From: GYS-P2D sp964522505
GTDB lineage: Bacteria > Bacteroidota > Bacteroidia > Chitinophagales > Saprospiraceae
DNA length: 64,000 bases
Assembly (NCBI GenBank): GCA_964522505.1
Contig: CAZFWJ010000010.1
Location: 1-64,000, forward strand
Direction of reading: 5' to 3'
The notes beneath the pieces were generated by a model. That model made no database searches. It saw only the letters and a program-made list of their open reading frames with translations, and was not told the origin of the DNA. Positions 45,689 through 54,869 of this stretch are shown in pieces. The number at the start of each line of letters is the position of its first letter. Within the stretch, counting starts at the first letter, position 1. Made by a program: the position numbers and the translations under genes.

Positions 45689-46435
45689 TTATTTGTTTTG
45701 GATCATCATCTCATACATCATGATACCTGCGGCAACGGATACATTTAAGGAATCTATCGAACCGACTTGAGGGATCTTAACCAGATGTTCACATTTATTT
45801 TCTATCGTAATATGGAGCCCGTCGTACTCTGATCCCATGATAACTGCTACGGGACCTACTAAAGCTCCTGACAATGACTCTGTACCTCTTAACGATGTTC
45901 CGACCAGCTTAATTCCTTGATCATTCATTATTTGTATGACGTCGAGAGTGGTCTTCTCTCGGCATACGGGTAGTCTGAACAAGGCTCCGGCACTTGTCTT
46001 CACAGCATCTTCGTTGATATATCCGCTATTCTTACCACTTAGCACTAAGGCATGCGCCCCCAGTACTTCACAGCTTCGAGCGATAGCACCGATGTTTCTA
46101 ATGTCGGTGATGTTATCGAGTATAATGATTTGAGGAGTCTTGCCTTGCTCGTAGAGGTGCGGTATTACATTTTCGAGCAATTGATACTCTATCAGTGATA
46201 TCAGGGCTACCACGCCTTGATGGTTACGAGAGTTCACCATCTTCTCGAGCTTTACATTAGGTACTCGTTTTAGTGGCACTTGATGGTCCCGGCAGAGATT
46301 TCGGATTTCTTTTTCAAGCTCACCGGTGAGATTGTCCTTCATATAGACTCTCTCAAGTTGCTGGCCTTGTTCTAACGCTTCAATGATCGGATTTCGACCA
46401 TAGATGGCTTGTTTGTTTTTTCGAGGTGGTCTCAA
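45689..46435 (-). CDS. rlmB: 23S rRNA (guanosine-2'-O-)-methyltransferase RlmB
   Basis: 248-residue SPOUT methyltransferase. The N-terminal substrate-binding domain starts KQAIYGRNPIIEALEQGQQLERVYM. The trefoil-knot catalytic domain carries the three SpoU motifs: DNITDIRNIGAIARSCEVLGAHALVL, VIMGSEYDGL and VKIPQVGSIDSLNVSVAAGIMMYE. It methylates the ribose of a guanosine in 23S rRNA. Another TrmH-family target is possible, but length and motifs fit RlmB. It follows the coiled-coil protein by 26 bases and precedes the TraB/GumN lipoprotein by 4. Confidence 0.9.
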   Translation of the reverse strand: MRPPRKNKQAIYGRNPIIEALEQGQQLERVYMKDNLTGELEKEIRNLCRDHQVPLKRVPNVKLEKMVNSRNHQGVVALISLIEYQLLENVIPHLYEQGKTPQIIILDNITDIRNIGAIARSCEVLGAHALVLSGKNSGYINEDAVKTSAGALFRLPVCREKTTLDVIQIMNDQGIKLVGTSLRGTESLSGALVGPVAVIMGSEYDGLHITIENKCEHLVKIPQVGSIDSLNVSVAAGIMMYEMMIQNK

Positions 46436-46461
46436 TGACTATATTATTATGTGATCAGAGA

Positions 46462-47955
46462 CTATTCCTCTTCAGTACTTTTTGCAACGACTGGAGTTGC
46501 TTCCTCCTTCGGCTGTTCAATTATTGTTACAGGTTCAACTTCTGGTGCTTCCTCAACTTGTAGCTTATCAACGACCTCCTTGGCTCCTGCTGCCACAGGA
46601 GCTTCTTCAGTCTTAGGATCCTCAGTCACTATAGCAGCAGTCGCCACTGCAGCGACTACGGTGGCTTCTTTGACCTTCATTTCTGGAGCATCTTCCTTGG
46701 GCGCTTCTGGAGTCTTCTGTTCTGTATCAACTACAGGAGGTACGACGGCAGGCTTCTTCTTAGTCTTTTTAAGAGATTCAGCAGCCTTGACCAGCTTTTC
46801 TTCATCTTCTTTTCTTGCCTCGGCAGCCACTTTGATTTCTTCAGCGATCTCTTCTTTCAACTGCTCCTTAACCTTGGCAGCCTCTTTCTTTTCTTTTCTT
46901 TTCTCCTCTCTCTTCTTTTCTGACTCTATCTTTTGCTCTAATTCAGTCTTAGTCTTGAGCATATCCTGAAGCTTTTCTTCTTTGGACTTGAGACGTTCTA
47001 TGATCATAGCCATCTTAGCCTGTCTGATCTGAAGCTCCAATTGACCATCGGTATGTTCTATGCGCTTCTGCTGAAACTCTTGATCCTTCTTATCTCGATT
47101 GATAGATTGCTGCATCTTGTTGATGGCATTAATTAATCCATCATAACGGCTCGATACTCGTCCTAATGCTGAGTTGCCCCCGCCGCTACTGGTTTTACCA
47201 TATTTCTTTTCTTTTACTTTTTTAAATGCTTTATCCGTGCGCTTCCAGAGATGATTGCGATCTCGACGAGTAAGGTCAACATCTTTAAAGGACCGCTGTA
47301 AATCTTTCAGCTCATTAAATATGGGATGTAATCCTAAGCCTTTTTCGATGCGCGATTCGATGTCATCGAGCTTTTTATAAAATGTATCTAAGGTTTCTTT
47401 ACTCGCTCGTTCAAATTCCTGATCCAATGCCTTTTTGAGATTCTTCATCTGTTCAAAAAGACCATTAGTCTTGGTCCGCAGATCGTTGGCGTGCTTACGG
47501 AATAAGTTCTTTTCTGAAGACTGATTCTGAACCTTATTCCAAAATCCTTTCATCTCCTCCCAGATGCCGCTGTCAAATCCAGTTAGCTTCTCGATACGTT
47601 CTTTTATTTCTTCGAGCTCATCGTTGTATGACTCATACAACTTCGCTGATAACACGACGAAATGCCACTCTGTCTTGGCTCTATTGAGGATATCACTACG
47701 CATGGTCTTAATATCATCTGGCAGTAAACTCTCTGTAATGGAGAGTTCTCGCATGATCTCAGTATGCTCTTCTGGAAATGGGAGCTCATTGCCCTCTCTC
47801 CAGATGTTCATCATTTTAGTATAAAATTCTTCTGTAGCGATCAGTTCGGGAAAAGTGGTCACCTTAACTTGATTCTCTTTTTCTAAGAGTTCAACGGCGA
47901 TTAGGATCTTTTCATCTTGGGTATTCTCGCCCCATAGTACGATACGTGTCTTCAT
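46462..47955 (-). CDS. coiled-coil protein with acidic Ala/Pro/Glu-rich tail
   Basis: 497 residues. A compact N-terminal part (about 1-95, MKTRIVLWGENTQDEKILIAVEL) is followed by long charged helices with heptad character (about 105-385: LYESYNDELEEIKERIEKLTG, QKIESEKKREEKRKEKKEAAK). The low-complexity tail (about 385-497) is rich in E, P, A and V. No enzyme motif, signal peptide or membrane span. It sits between asd and rlmB on the same strand. It is probably structural or DNA/RNA-associated; function is unknown. The antisense of its tail gives a misleading long Ser/Thr-rich frame. Confidence 0.8.
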   Translation of the reverse strand: MKTRIVLWGENTQDEKILIAVELLEKENQVKVTTFPELIATEEFYTKMMNIWREGNELPFPEEHTEIMRELSITESLLPDDIKTMRSDILNRAKTEWHFVVLSAKLYESYNDELEEIKERIEKLTGFDSGIWEEMKGFWNKVQNQSSEKNLFRKHANDLRTKTNGLFEQMKNLKKALDQEFERASKETLDTFYKKLDDIESRIEKGLGLHPIFNELKDLQRSFKDVDLTRRDRNHLWKRTDKAFKKVKEKKYGKTSSGGGNSALGRVSSRYDGLINAINKMQQSINRDKKDQEFQQKRIEHTDGQLELQIRQAKMAMIIERLKSKEEKLQDMLKTKTELEQKIESEKKREEKRKEKKEAAKVKEQLKEEIAEEIKVAAEARKEDEEKLVKAAESLKKTKKKPAVVPPVVDTEQKTPEAPKEDAPEMKVKEATVVAAVATAAIVTEDPKTEEAPVAAGAKEVVDKLQVEEAPEVEPVTIIEQPKEEATPVVAKSTEEE

Positions 47956-48019
47956 TTCTTACGGTAGTTGTTGGCCTATTGGTCTTATCAGATCATATGC
48001 GGCTTAGGTCTCTTACGCA

Positions 48020-49027
48020 CTAAGCTGGCTGCATTGCTTTTACAATGTCGTTCTTTATTAGGTATTCTGCAATCTGTACCGCATTAGTTGCTGCGCCTTT
48101 TCGTAGGTTGTCGGACACGATCCACATATTCACGCCATTTTCGATAGAATGATCACGTCGGATACGACCTACATATACGGCATCTTTATGCTGGGCATAA
48201 AGCGGCATAGGATATTCATTTTTTGTATGATCGTTTTGTACCTCTACACCTGGCGATTTAGCTAGTAGATCGACTAGTTCAATTAGGTCAAATGGCTTAT
48301 GCGTTTCAATGTTTACGGACTCAGAGTGTCCTCCCACTACTGGAACTCTTACTACTGTAGCAGTGATTTGTATGCTATCATCGCTAAGGATCTTGCGAGT
48401 TTCATTGACGAGTTTAAGTTCTTCAGTGGTATATCCATCCTCTGTGAATGATCCACCATGTGGTAAGCAATTTTGATCGATGGGATATGGATATACCATT
48501 TCTGCATCTTTACCAGCTCTCTCATCATTCATTTGTCTTACCGCTGCGACACCAGTTCCACTAACAGACTGATAAGTTGAAATCACCAATCTCTTGATGC
48601 CGTATTGTTTATGAATAGGAGCGAGTGCTACCACCATTTGTATCGTACTACAATTAGGGTTGGCAATGATTCGAGATGATTCATCGAGTTGACTCGCATT
48701 GATTTCAGGAACCGTCAAGGGCTTGTTAGCATCCATCCGCCATGCAGAAGAGTTGTCTATGACAAATGTGCCGACCTCCGCAAACTTCGGTGCCCACTCT
48801 TTGGATACGCCACCACCTGCAGAGAAAATCGCAATATCAGGTTGAGCAGCAACTGCATCCTCCATAGAAATGATAGTATAAGACTTGCCATCAAACTCTA
48901 CTTGTTTGCCTACTGATCTGGCAGATGCAACTGGTATGAGCTCTGTCAATGGTAGGTTTTTTTCTTTTAATACTTCGAGCATTACATTGCCCACCATACC
49001 AGTTACTCCGACGACTGCGATTTTCAT
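48020..49027 (-). CDS. asd: aspartate-semialdehyde dehydrogenase
   Basis: About 335 residues. Reduces aspartyl-phosphate to aspartate semialdehyde, the branch point to lysine/diaminopimelate, threonine and methionine. Motifs: the NADP-binding GVTGMVGNVML (8-18), active-site Cys C126 in NPNCSTIQMV, GGSFTEDGYTTEELKLVNETRKI and the substrate-binding VRVPVVGGHSES. I chose ATG 49027 (MKIAVVGVTG); the in-frame start at 49063 would add 12 residues not seen in the family. It is probably the first gene of a run continuing into the coiled-coil protein and rlmB. It is divergent from the lamin-tail protein gene. Confidence 0.95.
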   Translation of the reverse strand: MKIAVVGVTGMVGNVMLEVLKEKNLPLTELIPVASARSVGKQVEFDGKSYTIISMEDAVAAQPDIAIFSAGGGVSKEWAPKFAEVGTFVIDNSSAWRMDANKPLTVPEINASQLDESSRIIANPNCSTIQMVVALAPIHKQYGIKRLVISTYQSVSGTGVAAVRQMNDERAGKDAEMVYPYPIDQNCLPHGGSFTEDGYTTEELKLVNETRKILSDDSIQITATVVRVPVVGGHSESVNIETHKPFDLIELVDLLAKSPGVEVQNDHTKNEYPMPLYAQHKDAVYVGRIRRDHSIENGVNMWIVSDNLRKGAATNAVQIAEYLIKNDIVKAMQPA

Positions 49028-49089
49028 TCTTAACTTCTTTTTATTAGAGTTATGGATCAACATAAATCAATCCAAATTATCTTCGACAA

Positions 49090-50814
49090 ATGAACTGGCA
49101 AATTTGGACGTTCTTTTTGTTAATAACAAGCTATTGCTGTTCTTATGCTCAGATTGATGAGCAATTCAATGGGCCTGATCTTTTTAGCTCGACACTGTGG
49201 CAAGGAGACACGGAGAGATTTTTACTTGCTGATGGGAGATTAATGCTCAATGATGAAGGATCGAATACCTCCCTAATTACTCACCCTATTACCGTTGAAG
49301 ACAACTTCGAGATTGCATTAGACTTCAATCTCGATTTTGCGCCATCTAACTCTAATATGCTGACAGTTGATCTTATCTATCGTGATGAGGATAACCGCTT
49401 GTTCTTTCAGGTCGGAGAGACTGGGAGCGATGATGCCTTAGAGTTTTGGTCGATTGTTGATGGCAGTCAAGAAATGCTTTATCGCAGTGCAGATGGTTCA
49501 TTTGGTTCTGATTCTGCTTGTGCAACTATTGAGCTTCAGAAGCAGCAGGACGACTTACTGATTTCGATTTTAAACTGTACTCGAACTAATGAGCAGGCTG
49601 AGATTACACTGCCATCACTCAATGGAGTAAGTGGAATGTTTCGCATCACATGCGCCTATACGTCGACGAGAGCAGACCGTTTTAGCTTCGATAATGTATA
49701 TGCGGGTCCGATCAGAGTGGATAGTATCCCTCCTCAGATCATAGATATCAATCACGGAGAACAATCTACAATGATAGTATTTGACGAGGCGATCAACGAG
49801 CCTGGAGTAGAGTCGTTTATCATATCTCCTGTTATGATTACGCCATCATCTGTTGGTCTTGAAGGCGATCGAACAGTTGTATTATTCTGGAATGAAGACA
49901 TTCCGCTGTCTACACCTCTCGAGTTGGACATTTTTGGCGTGTCTGATCTTGATGGAAATATATTAGATACAACTGTGTCGTTTATGCTTACGGCCGTACC
50001 AGCATTGGGGAATATCCAGATCAATGAGATTCTTACGGACCCGGTTGGTAGTGGTTCGGATTATATCGAGCTGATCAATGTATCCGATGTAACTGTTGAC
50101 ATCAACGGACTGGTGATTAGAAATGAGCGCAACGGGAGTTCATCAGAAATTGAAGAGGCAATCATCTTAGAATCAGAACAACTCTTATTAATCACTGAGG
50201 ATATGGCTAATATCCTGAGCGAGTTTCCAACAAGAGATGAGGGTCGATTTATACAACAAGATGTTCCAACCCTAGCAAATGCTGCTGGCGAGCTGCGATT
50301 GATCTTCAATGAAATTGTTATAGATTCCTTTGACTATGATGAGGATTTACATCACTTCTTAATTGATGATACCGAAGGAATCAGCCTGGAGCGGATATCG
50401 ACACAGGTACCCGCATCTGATCGATCTAACTGGTCTTCAGCAAGTGAGACCGTTGGATTTGGGACCCCTGGCTTGCCCAACTCAATAACAGGAGTTGGCA
50501 ATAAAAATGTTTTTACGGTTGCAAACAAATTAATCTCACCAAATGATGATGGACTTAATGATGAGTTGGAACTGAGTTATGCCTTGGACAATACGGACTA
50601 CCTCGGTGAGATTACTATCTTTTCGGATCAAGGATTTAAAGTAGCTATACTGCTTAATAATGGTACTGTCGGAAGTTCGGGCGTATGGACTTGGGATGCT
50701 AGAGATGATGATGGGGAATTGGTCTCTCAAGGAATATATGTGATTATTGTTGAGCTATTCAATCGCACAGATAGCGTTACCTTCAAAGAGTCCTTTGCAG
50801 TATCGAGAGGATAG
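49090..50814 (+). CDS. secreted lamin-tail-domain protein with gliding-type C-terminal domain
   Basis: 574 residues. Signal peptide at about 1-20 (FFLLITSYCCSYAQ). A beta-sandwich N-terminal region (about 25-205), an Ig-like segment with DKAT-type DEAINEPGVESF (about 215-300) and a lamin-tail domain at about 306-430 (GNIQINEILTDPVGSGSDYIELINVSD) follow. The C-terminal 100 residues begin NKLISPNDDGLNDELELSY and end VELFNRTDSV...FAVSRG, as in gliding-motility-associated, type B T9SS C-terminal domains. It is exported and probably surface-displayed or released. It ends 3 bases before the acetyltransferase gene. Confidence 0.83.
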   Translation: MNWQIWTFFLLITSYCCSYAQIDEQFNGPDLFSSTLWQGDTERFLLADGRLMLNDEGSNTSLITHPITVEDNFEIALDFNLDFAPSNSNMLTVDLIYRDEDNRLFFQVGETGSDDALEFWSIVDGSQEMLYRSADGSFGSDSACATIELQKQQDDLLISILNCTRTNEQAEITLPSLNGVSGMFRITCAYTSTRADRFSFDNVYAGPIRVDSIPPQIIDINHGEQSTMIVFDEAINEPGVESFIISPVMITPSSVGLEGDRTVVLFWNEDIPLSTPLELDIFGVSDLDGNILDTTVSFMLTAVPALGNIQINEILTDPVGSGSDYIELINVSDVTVDINGLVIRNERNGSSSEIEEAIILESEQLLLITEDMANILSEFPTRDEGRFIQQDVPTLANAAGELRLIFNEIVIDSFDYDEDLHHFLIDDTEGISLERISTQVPASDRSNWSSASETVGFGTPGLPNSITGVGNKNVFTVANKLISPNDDGLNDELELSYALDNTDYLGEITIFSDQGFKVAILLNNGTVGSSGVWTWDARDDDGELVSQGIYVIIVELFNRTDSVTFKESFAVSRG

Positions 50815-50817
50815 CTA

Positions 50818-51279
50818 ATGGATGAATACAACATGAAGATTTCAGTTAAAACCTTTGACCAACTCGGCACAATAGAGTTATATGATATCATGGCACTTCG
50901 GTCAGAGATATTTGTAGTTGAGCAAGATTGTGCCTATCAAGATCTCGATTATCTCGATCAAAAGTCAACGCACGTCTTAGGTTACCAAGACGGAAAGCTT
51001 ATCGCTTATACAAGAGTGGTGCCGCCAGGATTGTCCTATGATGATTACGTCGCTATAGGAAGGGTAGGGGTAGATCGTAAACACAGAGGGCAAGATCTGG
51101 GATATGAGATTATGGAGGCTTCCAATAAGCTAGCCATTGAGACCTATAATCGGTCTATAAAGATCTCTGCGCAAGTTTATGCGATCCCATTCTATGAGAA
51201 GTTGGGGTATTCAGTAGTTGGAGCGGAGTACCTCGAAGATGATATCCCACATACTGCGATGATTATTAAAATCGATTAA
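50818..51279 (+). CDS. GNAT family N-acetyltransferase, ElaA-like
   Basis: 153 residues. GNAT fold with the acetyl-CoA loop at about 83-95 (IGRVGVDRKHRGQDLGYEIM) and the ElaA-type opening LYDIMALRSEIFVVEQDCAYQDLDYLD, followed by THVLGY and PFYEKLGYSVVGAEYLEDDIPHTAMI. ElaA proteins acetylate unidentified small molecules or proteins. ATG 50818 may be the start, but a second in-frame ATG five codons later (MKISVK) is also plausible. It follows the lamin-tail protein by 3 bases, which may be chance rather than shared function. Confidence 0.85.
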   Translation: MDEYNMKISVKTFDQLGTIELYDIMALRSEIFVVEQDCAYQDLDYLDQKSTHVLGYQDGKLIAYTRVVPPGLSYDDYVAIGRVGVDRKHRGQDLGYEIMEASNKLAIETYNRSIKISAQVYAIPFYEKLGYSVVGAEYLEDDIPHTAMIIKID

Positions 51280-51375
51280 TGATATTGATCTCATATTAAT
51301 CGCCTGTGTAATTATCATATTATTATAAATAGCAATATATTAGCAACTGATTATTAATATCATAATCAGATTATA

Positions 51376-52026
51376 TTGATAGATAACTACAGGCATAAGG
51401 GGCTGCGACAAAAACTGATTGCAGAGTTAGTAGAGAAGGGGATAAAGGATCAAAAAGTACTTCAAGCCATTGGGTCGATTCCACGCCATTATTTTCTCGA
51501 TAAGGCATTTGATACTTGGGCCTATAAGGATATCGCCTTTCCCATTGACTCAGGGCAAACGATATCCCAACCTTATACAGTTGCTTTTCAGACTCAGCTG
51601 TTACATATCAAGCGAGGCGACAAGGTGCTCGAGATAGGCACTGGTTCTGGATATCAGGCCACAGTATTACAATACATTGGCGCCAAGGTATATACGATCG
51701 AGCGCCAGAAAGTTCTGTTTGATAAGACATCTAAGTTTCTGGTCGACATCGGATTTGGTCGGATAAGGACCTTATATGGAGATGGCTTTGCCGGTGCATC
51801 TCGCTTTGCACCATTTGATAAGGTGCTGATTACAGCAGCTGCGCCATTCTTTCCAGAGGAATTGTTTCGCCAGCTTAAGATTGGAGGCCAGATGGTAATC
51901 CCAGTTGGCGAGGGTGAAGTACAGCGCATGAAGCGGATCACCAAGTCAGCCGATGGCACTCCTCAAGAAGAGCTCTTTGGCGATTTCAGTTTTGTGCCAA
52001 TGTTGGCAGGGGTTAATGCGGCGTAA
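51376..52026 (+). CDS. pcm: protein-L-isoaspartate O-methyltransferase
   Basis: 216 residues. Transfers a methyl group from S-adenosylmethionine to isoaspartyl residues to start repair of damaged proteins. Family features are DNYRHKGLRQKLIAELVEKGI, IPRHYFLDKAF, DSGQTISQPYTVAFQTQLL, the SAM motif I VLEIGTGSGYQATVL and TYGDGFAGA-like GDGFAGASRFAPFDKVLITAAAP. The start is a TTG at 51376; an in-frame stop lies 21 bases upstream, and the homology begins at MIDNYRHKGL, which supports this start. The end overlaps the convergent membrane-protein gene by 64 bases. Confidence 0.92.
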   Translation: MIDNYRHKGLRQKLIAELVEKGIKDQKVLQAIGSIPRHYFLDKAFDTWAYKDIAFPIDSGQTISQPYTVAFQTQLLHIKRGDKVLEIGTGSGYQATVLQYIGAKVYTIERQKVLFDKTSKFLVDIGFGRIRTLYGDGFAGASRFAPFDKVLITAAAPFFPEELFRQLKIGGQMVIPVGEGEVQRMKRITKSADGTPQEELFGDFSFVPMLAGVNAA

Positions 52027-52637
52027 TCGCACTCTCTAAAGCTATAGATGAGTAGATCAATGTCGTGAGATGTAATCACTCCAGATTCGATCAATTTTTT
52101 CCTATACCTACCGGCCATGTCGCAATAGGTATTATTTGGGTGTAATAGTTTTCCTTTATTGGGTTCATCGCAGGACGCATAGTAAGACAACATAACTCCT
52201 ATATAAGCTTGGGCACCATGTGGAATTCGTTTTTGTGCGGTTCTGAAGTAATCATATGCTTTGGAGTAATTAGCTTCTCTCAGAAGCTCATACCCTTTAT
52301 CGTTCCAATTTATGTAAGCGTACAAGAACTCTGGCGATACTCTATGGTAAGGACCTTTGACCATAAGAGTCACATCTTCGAGAGTTTCAGGTTTGCCCAA
52401 GCTGCCAATTGAGTAAATAGTAACTGTGATGGACAAAGCAAGACCCATTAAAATTTTTAGTGCGGGTCCCCAAAAAGCTTCTTTGGTGGTGATCCCAGGA
52501 TTATAGATTCTATTTCCTGCAGTCTTCCGGGTGTTAAGTCCGCTCTTTCTGTAGTTCTTTAGAAGGCCATTACGTCTTGTGCGCTGCAGAGCACGATTCT
52601 GTTTGACAATATTGATGGCACTGGCTGAGTATCCCAT
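51963..52637 (-). CDS. small membrane-anchored TPR-like protein, paralogue A
   Basis: 224 residues. A basic N-terminus (INIVKQNRALQRTRRNGLLKNYRK), one membrane span at about 75-93 (ILMGLALSITVTIYSIG), and a C-terminal TPR-like region (NDKGYELLREANYSKAYDYFRTAQKRIPHGAQAYIGVMLSYY). It shares the KQNRALQRT N-terminal motif and the topology with the protein encoded immediately upstream, 14 bases away, so the two arose by duplication. Function unknown. The 3' end overlaps pcm on the opposite strand by 64 bases. Confidence 0.7.
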   Translation of the reverse strand: MGYSASAINIVKQNRALQRTRRNGLLKNYRKSGLNTRKTAGNRIYNPGITTKEAFWGPALKILMGLALSITVTIYSIGSLGKPETLEDVTLMVKGPYHRVSPEFLYAYINWNDKGYELLREANYSKAYDYFRTAQKRIPHGAQAYIGVMLSYYASCDEPNKGKLLHPNNTYCDMAGRYRKKLIESGVITSHDIDLLIYSFRECDYAALTPANIGTKLKSPKSSS

Positions 52638-52651
52638 GGCTTTTGATTTAG

Positions 52652-53227
52652 TTAATGTTGTGCTATAGCTTTATTTCCTTGTTGCCAACTACGCATTGCC
52701 ACAGCATAAGACGCAGCTTCATCACAGTAGAGTTGATATTTTCCGCAGAGCTCAGCCAAACTATATGCCATACCAAAATTGGCTTTTCTACCCGTTGGTA
52801 TAAGTCTGAGAGCGACTTTGTAATCCTGATAGGCTAGGACAATTTTCCCTTTTTTGAAATATCTATCGCCTCTCTTGAGGTATTTGAAGTATAGCCGATT
52901 TATGATCTCTGCTTCTGTAAGTACCTTGCTCTCTTCCACAACTTCTGGTGAATTGATTTCTGAGGTTATCTGTATTTTTTGTTGTGATGAAATCATGTAG
53001 ATTGTCATTCCAACGAAGCATATGGCATATCCCGCTAGCTGTAACTTTGTCCTTAGTGGGACGACTTGCACCTCGGAATATCTAAGGTTGGAATTCTTAT
53101 ATAAGGGGATTTTCGATGTGCTATAAGTCCGTGTTTTATGAGACTTACTCAGGAAGGATTTATTCCCTGTTCGCTGTAGCGCTCTGTTCTGTTTAGTAAC
53201 CAATATGGCATGTGCAGCTGATCCCAT
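52652..53227 (-). CDS. small membrane-anchored TPR-like protein, paralogue B
   Basis: 191 residues, first of the pair. The N-terminus is MGSAAHAILVTKQNRALQRTGN, basic and nearly matching paralogue A. A membrane span follows at about 70-85 (LAGYAICFVGMTIYMIS), then a helical repeat region (YLKRGDRYFKKGKIVLAYQDYKVALRLIPTGRKANFGMAYSLAELCG) with the lengths and pattern of TPR units. No enzymatic motif. The conserved start peptide, repeated in both copies, suggests a specific partner or location. Function unknown. Confidence 0.7.
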   Translation of the reverse strand: MGSAAHAILVTKQNRALQRTGNKSFLSKSHKTRTYSTSKIPLYKNSNLRYSEVQVVPLRTKLQLAGYAICFVGMTIYMISSQQKIQITSEINSPEVVEESKVLTEAEIINRLYFKYLKRGDRYFKKGKIVLAYQDYKVALRLIPTGRKANFGMAYSLAELCGKYQLYCDEAASYAVAMRSWQQGNKAIAQH

Positions 53228-53471
53228 GGCTTTCTTTTTAAGTTAAGCCGTGAGTCTGGTTGTATTCCCGGTCTTTCGATGAACGATGAGATATTCTCGA
53301 CCTATCTTGTCGTTTCGAGGTCTCACTTGTTTTTCACCCTGATTGCAGAGAAACCTGTCCGCCAGTGTTTGAGATCTTACAGTCGTTCCTCCTTCAAGAT
53401 GAAAAGAAAAACGGTCAACGCTGATCAGGGATGTACAAGAACACCTTACTTTTAACTTTCAACTCCTCCCC

Positions 53472-54020
53472 TTACTCAATCCGATTACCACGTGCTCGCT
53501 GAGAATTCACGCTTACTCGTCTTGCTTCCTTGAGGTCTACCTGTAGGGCGGCATACGCACTTGCAGTGCTAGTTTCATAAAGGCGGTCGCCGTAGGTGAC
53601 CTCACCATATCGTCGTTTCCATTCTTTGGCTAACAGTACATATCGTCCATTAGCCTTTGGGTTAGCTCCAAATACGAGGTATTTGCTCTCATCATTAGAG
53701 TCAAATGACACTACGAACTTATCTCGCTCGGGAGTATCAATAAGAATACCGGGGGTGCCAGCTTTGATGATAACCTCTTCTATCTTGCTACCATCAACGA
53801 TACGGATTTTACCACCTGTGATTTGGCTACTCTCACCACTGAGCCTCCGCTGCAAGACGATATCTTCCGAGACATAAAATTGGATACGTTCTAGTTCAGA
53901 GTCGCTCCATCTGTTTTCATAGTACAAGTCTTGTGTAAAGTACTTGAGATTATTGCTACAAGATGATAGGCTGATCAGTCCGATAAGGATTAGTCCGAGA
54001 TATAAAGTGGTCTTGCTCAT
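53472..54020 (-). CDS. hypothetical lipoprotein
   Basis: 182 residues. The lipoprotein signal peptide has Cys at 21 (LIGLISLSSCSNN). The mature part is mostly beta, with RIQFYVSEDIVLQRRLSG, IRIVDGSKIEEVIIKAGTPGILID and a FVVSFDSNDESKYLVFGANPKANGRYVLLA segment, and ends Arg-rich (SQRARGNRIE). Outer- or inner-membrane lipoprotein of unknown function. The 244 bases between it and the paralogous pair hold no gene. The next gene upstream, tadA, is 296 bases away, so it probably has its own promoter. Confidence 0.7.
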   Translation of the reverse strand: MSKTTLYLGLILIGLISLSSCSNNLKYFTQDLYYENRWSDSELERIQFYVSEDIVLQRRLSGESSQITGGKIRIVDGSKIEEVIIKAGTPGILIDTPERDKFVVSFDSNDESKYLVFGANPKANGRYVLLAKEWKRRYGEVTYGDRLYETSTASAYAALQVDLKEARRVSVNSQRARGNRIE

Positions 54021-54316
54021 AGTTTAGTGGTTGTGTTATACTAATTGCAGATTATAATGCCGTATTGGATTAATTGAAGAAATGGAATTTGGGCAAGGCA
54101 AAAAACGCAGTAAGAGCCATAGCTATTGCGAGTATTTTTAACGCTGAATCAATTTCTATTTCTAATCATTATATGCGACAATTAGTATTACAATGATAAC
54201 GAACACAGACTATCCTCGCATGGCTCTTAAAAAAGCTTTAACCCTAATCGTCTCTACTTAACATAATCTTATTAGGAGATGGAGGTATTGGCCAATGCAC
54301 AGGATCTTTTAACCAA
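54021..54316. other. intergenic region containing repeat copy 2
   Basis: 296 bases between the lipoprotein gene start and the tadA stop. It contains the inverted copy of the dispersed repeat at 54091-54144 and the string TATGCGACA (54172-54180). No protein-like frame was seen on either strand. Confidence 0.5.
54091..54144 (-). repeat. dispersed intergenic repeat, copy 2
   Basis: On the minus strand this matches 16871-16924 in 46 of 54 positions without gaps. It lies in a gap upstream of the lipoprotein gene. The TATGCGACA string occurs 28-36 bases from this copy and also near copy 1, so the real element is probably longer than the core. Confidence 0.7.
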
Positions 54317-54772
54317 TTAATTGACCTTCAATTTCCGCTTAGTTTTAAAGAAATCTGTGACCAGAGCACCACACTCTGCACTCAAGATCCCAAACTCTAG
54401 CTTGGTCTTAGGATGGAGTAGTCCTTTGCCATATTTCATGAATCCATATTTAGGATCTTCAGCGCCGTAGACAAGCCTACCGATTTGTGACCACTTAGCT
54501 GCACCTCCGCACATCACACAGGGCTCCATGGTAACATAGAGCGTACAATCCTTGAGATACTTGTTTCCGAGATAGGAAGAGGCCGCGGTTATCGCCAACA
54601 TCTCTGCATGAGCAGTAGTATCGCTGAGCGTTTCGGTTTGATTATAGGCCCGTGAGATAATGCGATCCTGAGCGACTACTACTGCTCCAATGGGAACTTC
54701 GCCTTCTTCAAGGGCCTTCAAAGCTTGCTTATAAGCCTGTTGCATGAAATATTCGTCGGTGTACAACTCCAT
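54317..54772 (-). CDS. tadA: tRNA-specific adenosine deaminase
   Basis: 151-residue zinc deaminase that makes inosine at the wobble position of tRNA(Arg). The catalytic HAE is at 55-57 (TAHAEMLAI) and the Zn-binding PCxxC at 84-88 (MEPCVMCGG), followed by GAEDPKYGFMKYG. Length and the YMQQAYKQALKALEEGEVPIGAVVV start fit TadA. A related guanine or cytosine deaminase is less likely. It is divergent from guaB, 97 bases apart. Confidence 0.9.
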   Translation of the reverse strand: MELYTDEYFMQQAYKQALKALEEGEVPIGAVVVAQDRIISRAYNQTETLSDTTAHAEMLAITAASSYLGNKYLKDCTLYVTMEPCVMCGGAAKWSQIGRLVYGAEDPKYGFMKYGKGLLHPKTKLEFGILSAECGALVTDFFKTKRKLKVN

Positions 54773-54869
54773 GCTACAAATATTTTAATATTCTTTTGAA
54801 TGACGACAAACCGACGATTGGAAAAAACGTGAGGCGCATAAATTTTTGATAATAGTATTACTTTTGTGC

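Noticed and set aside
46451..46969. 172-codon Ser/Thr/Ala-rich plus-strand frame
   Set aside because: It is the antisense of the low-complexity Glu/Ala/Pro/Val tail of the coiled-coil protein, whose reverse gives an artificially open frame.
54859..54866. TACTTTTG as Bacteroidota -7 promoter for guaB
   Set aside because: It matches TAnnTTTG but lies only 3 bases before the ATG and lacks a -33 TTG at proper distance.
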